A DNA stretch of 5,138 bases from an uncultured Ruminococcus sp. (lineage in GTDB: Bacteria; Bacillota; Clostridia; Oscillospirales; CAG-272). The notes beneath the pieces were generated by a model, which was not told the origin of the DNA, did no database searches, and worked only from the letters and a program-made list of their open reading frames with translations. The stretch lies in contig CAJKRH010000077.1 of the NCBI GenBank assembly GCA_905202255.1, positions 1 to 5,138 on the forward strand. Reading direction: 5' to 3'. Positions 5,121 to 5,138 of this stretch are shown here, piece after piece. How positions within the stretch are numbered: position 1 is the first letter of the stretch; the number at the start of each line of letters is the position of its first letter. The translations under genes were made by a program, and so were the position numbers.

Positions 5121-5138
5121 AGGTTAAGATTTAGTTTT

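Noticed and set aside
1..5138. CRISPR array, tRNA, rRNA or insertion sequence
   Set aside because: No regularly spaced direct repeats, no cloverleaf or rRNA-like stretches, and no transposase frame or terminal repeats with target duplication were seen on either strand.

Overview
The window looks like chromosomal DNA of a low-to-mid GC Gram-positive gut-type anaerobe, most likely a Clostridia member near Ruminococcaceae/Oscillospiraceae. The reasons are a CIRCE operator in front of groES-groEL, strong AAGGAG/GGAGG ribosome binding sites, and a Clostridia-style XRE regulator with a membrane domain. The placement is inferred from sequence character, not from a database search.

Layout. Positions 1-42 (minus) hold the first 14 codons of a gene that runs off the left edge. 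Its N-terminus, its ribosome binding site and a 19-bp-spacer promoter with a central dyad all point to a MerR-family regulator. Positions 118-1113 (minus) encode a 331-residue protein with an N-terminal Cro/C1-type helix-turn-helix and about six predicted membrane segments. The gap 1114-1286 is a dense control region for that gene: a perfect-consensus TTGACA/TATAAT promoter whose -35 box overlaps the upstream gene's stop codon, a second extended -10 promoter, and several dyads. Positions 1287-2663 (minus) encode an AGCS-family sodium:amino-acid symporter. The 225-bp divergent region 2664-2888 carries the promoter and CIRCE operator of the plus-strand groES (2889-3176) and groEL (3206-4840) operon, which ends in a strong intrinsic terminator (4873-4908). 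The last 230 bp hold no gene. They contain a chain of inverted repeats that looks like a composite intergenic repeat element.

How the parts relate. groES and groEL form a heat-inducible chaperonin operon, predicted to be repressed by HrcA through CIRCE. The symporter is divergent from it and shares its codon style. The XRE-membrane gene and the merR start use different codons (CTG for Leu, ATC for Ile, generally GC-richer), so the left 1.2 kb may have a separate origin. The two regulators lie in the same direction with only 75 bp between the XRE stop codon and the merR start codon, and could be partly co-transcribed.

The core genes are familiar families; no clearly new multi-gene system is visible. 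The points most worth following are the regulator pair with its layered promoters and the structured repeat downstream of groEL.
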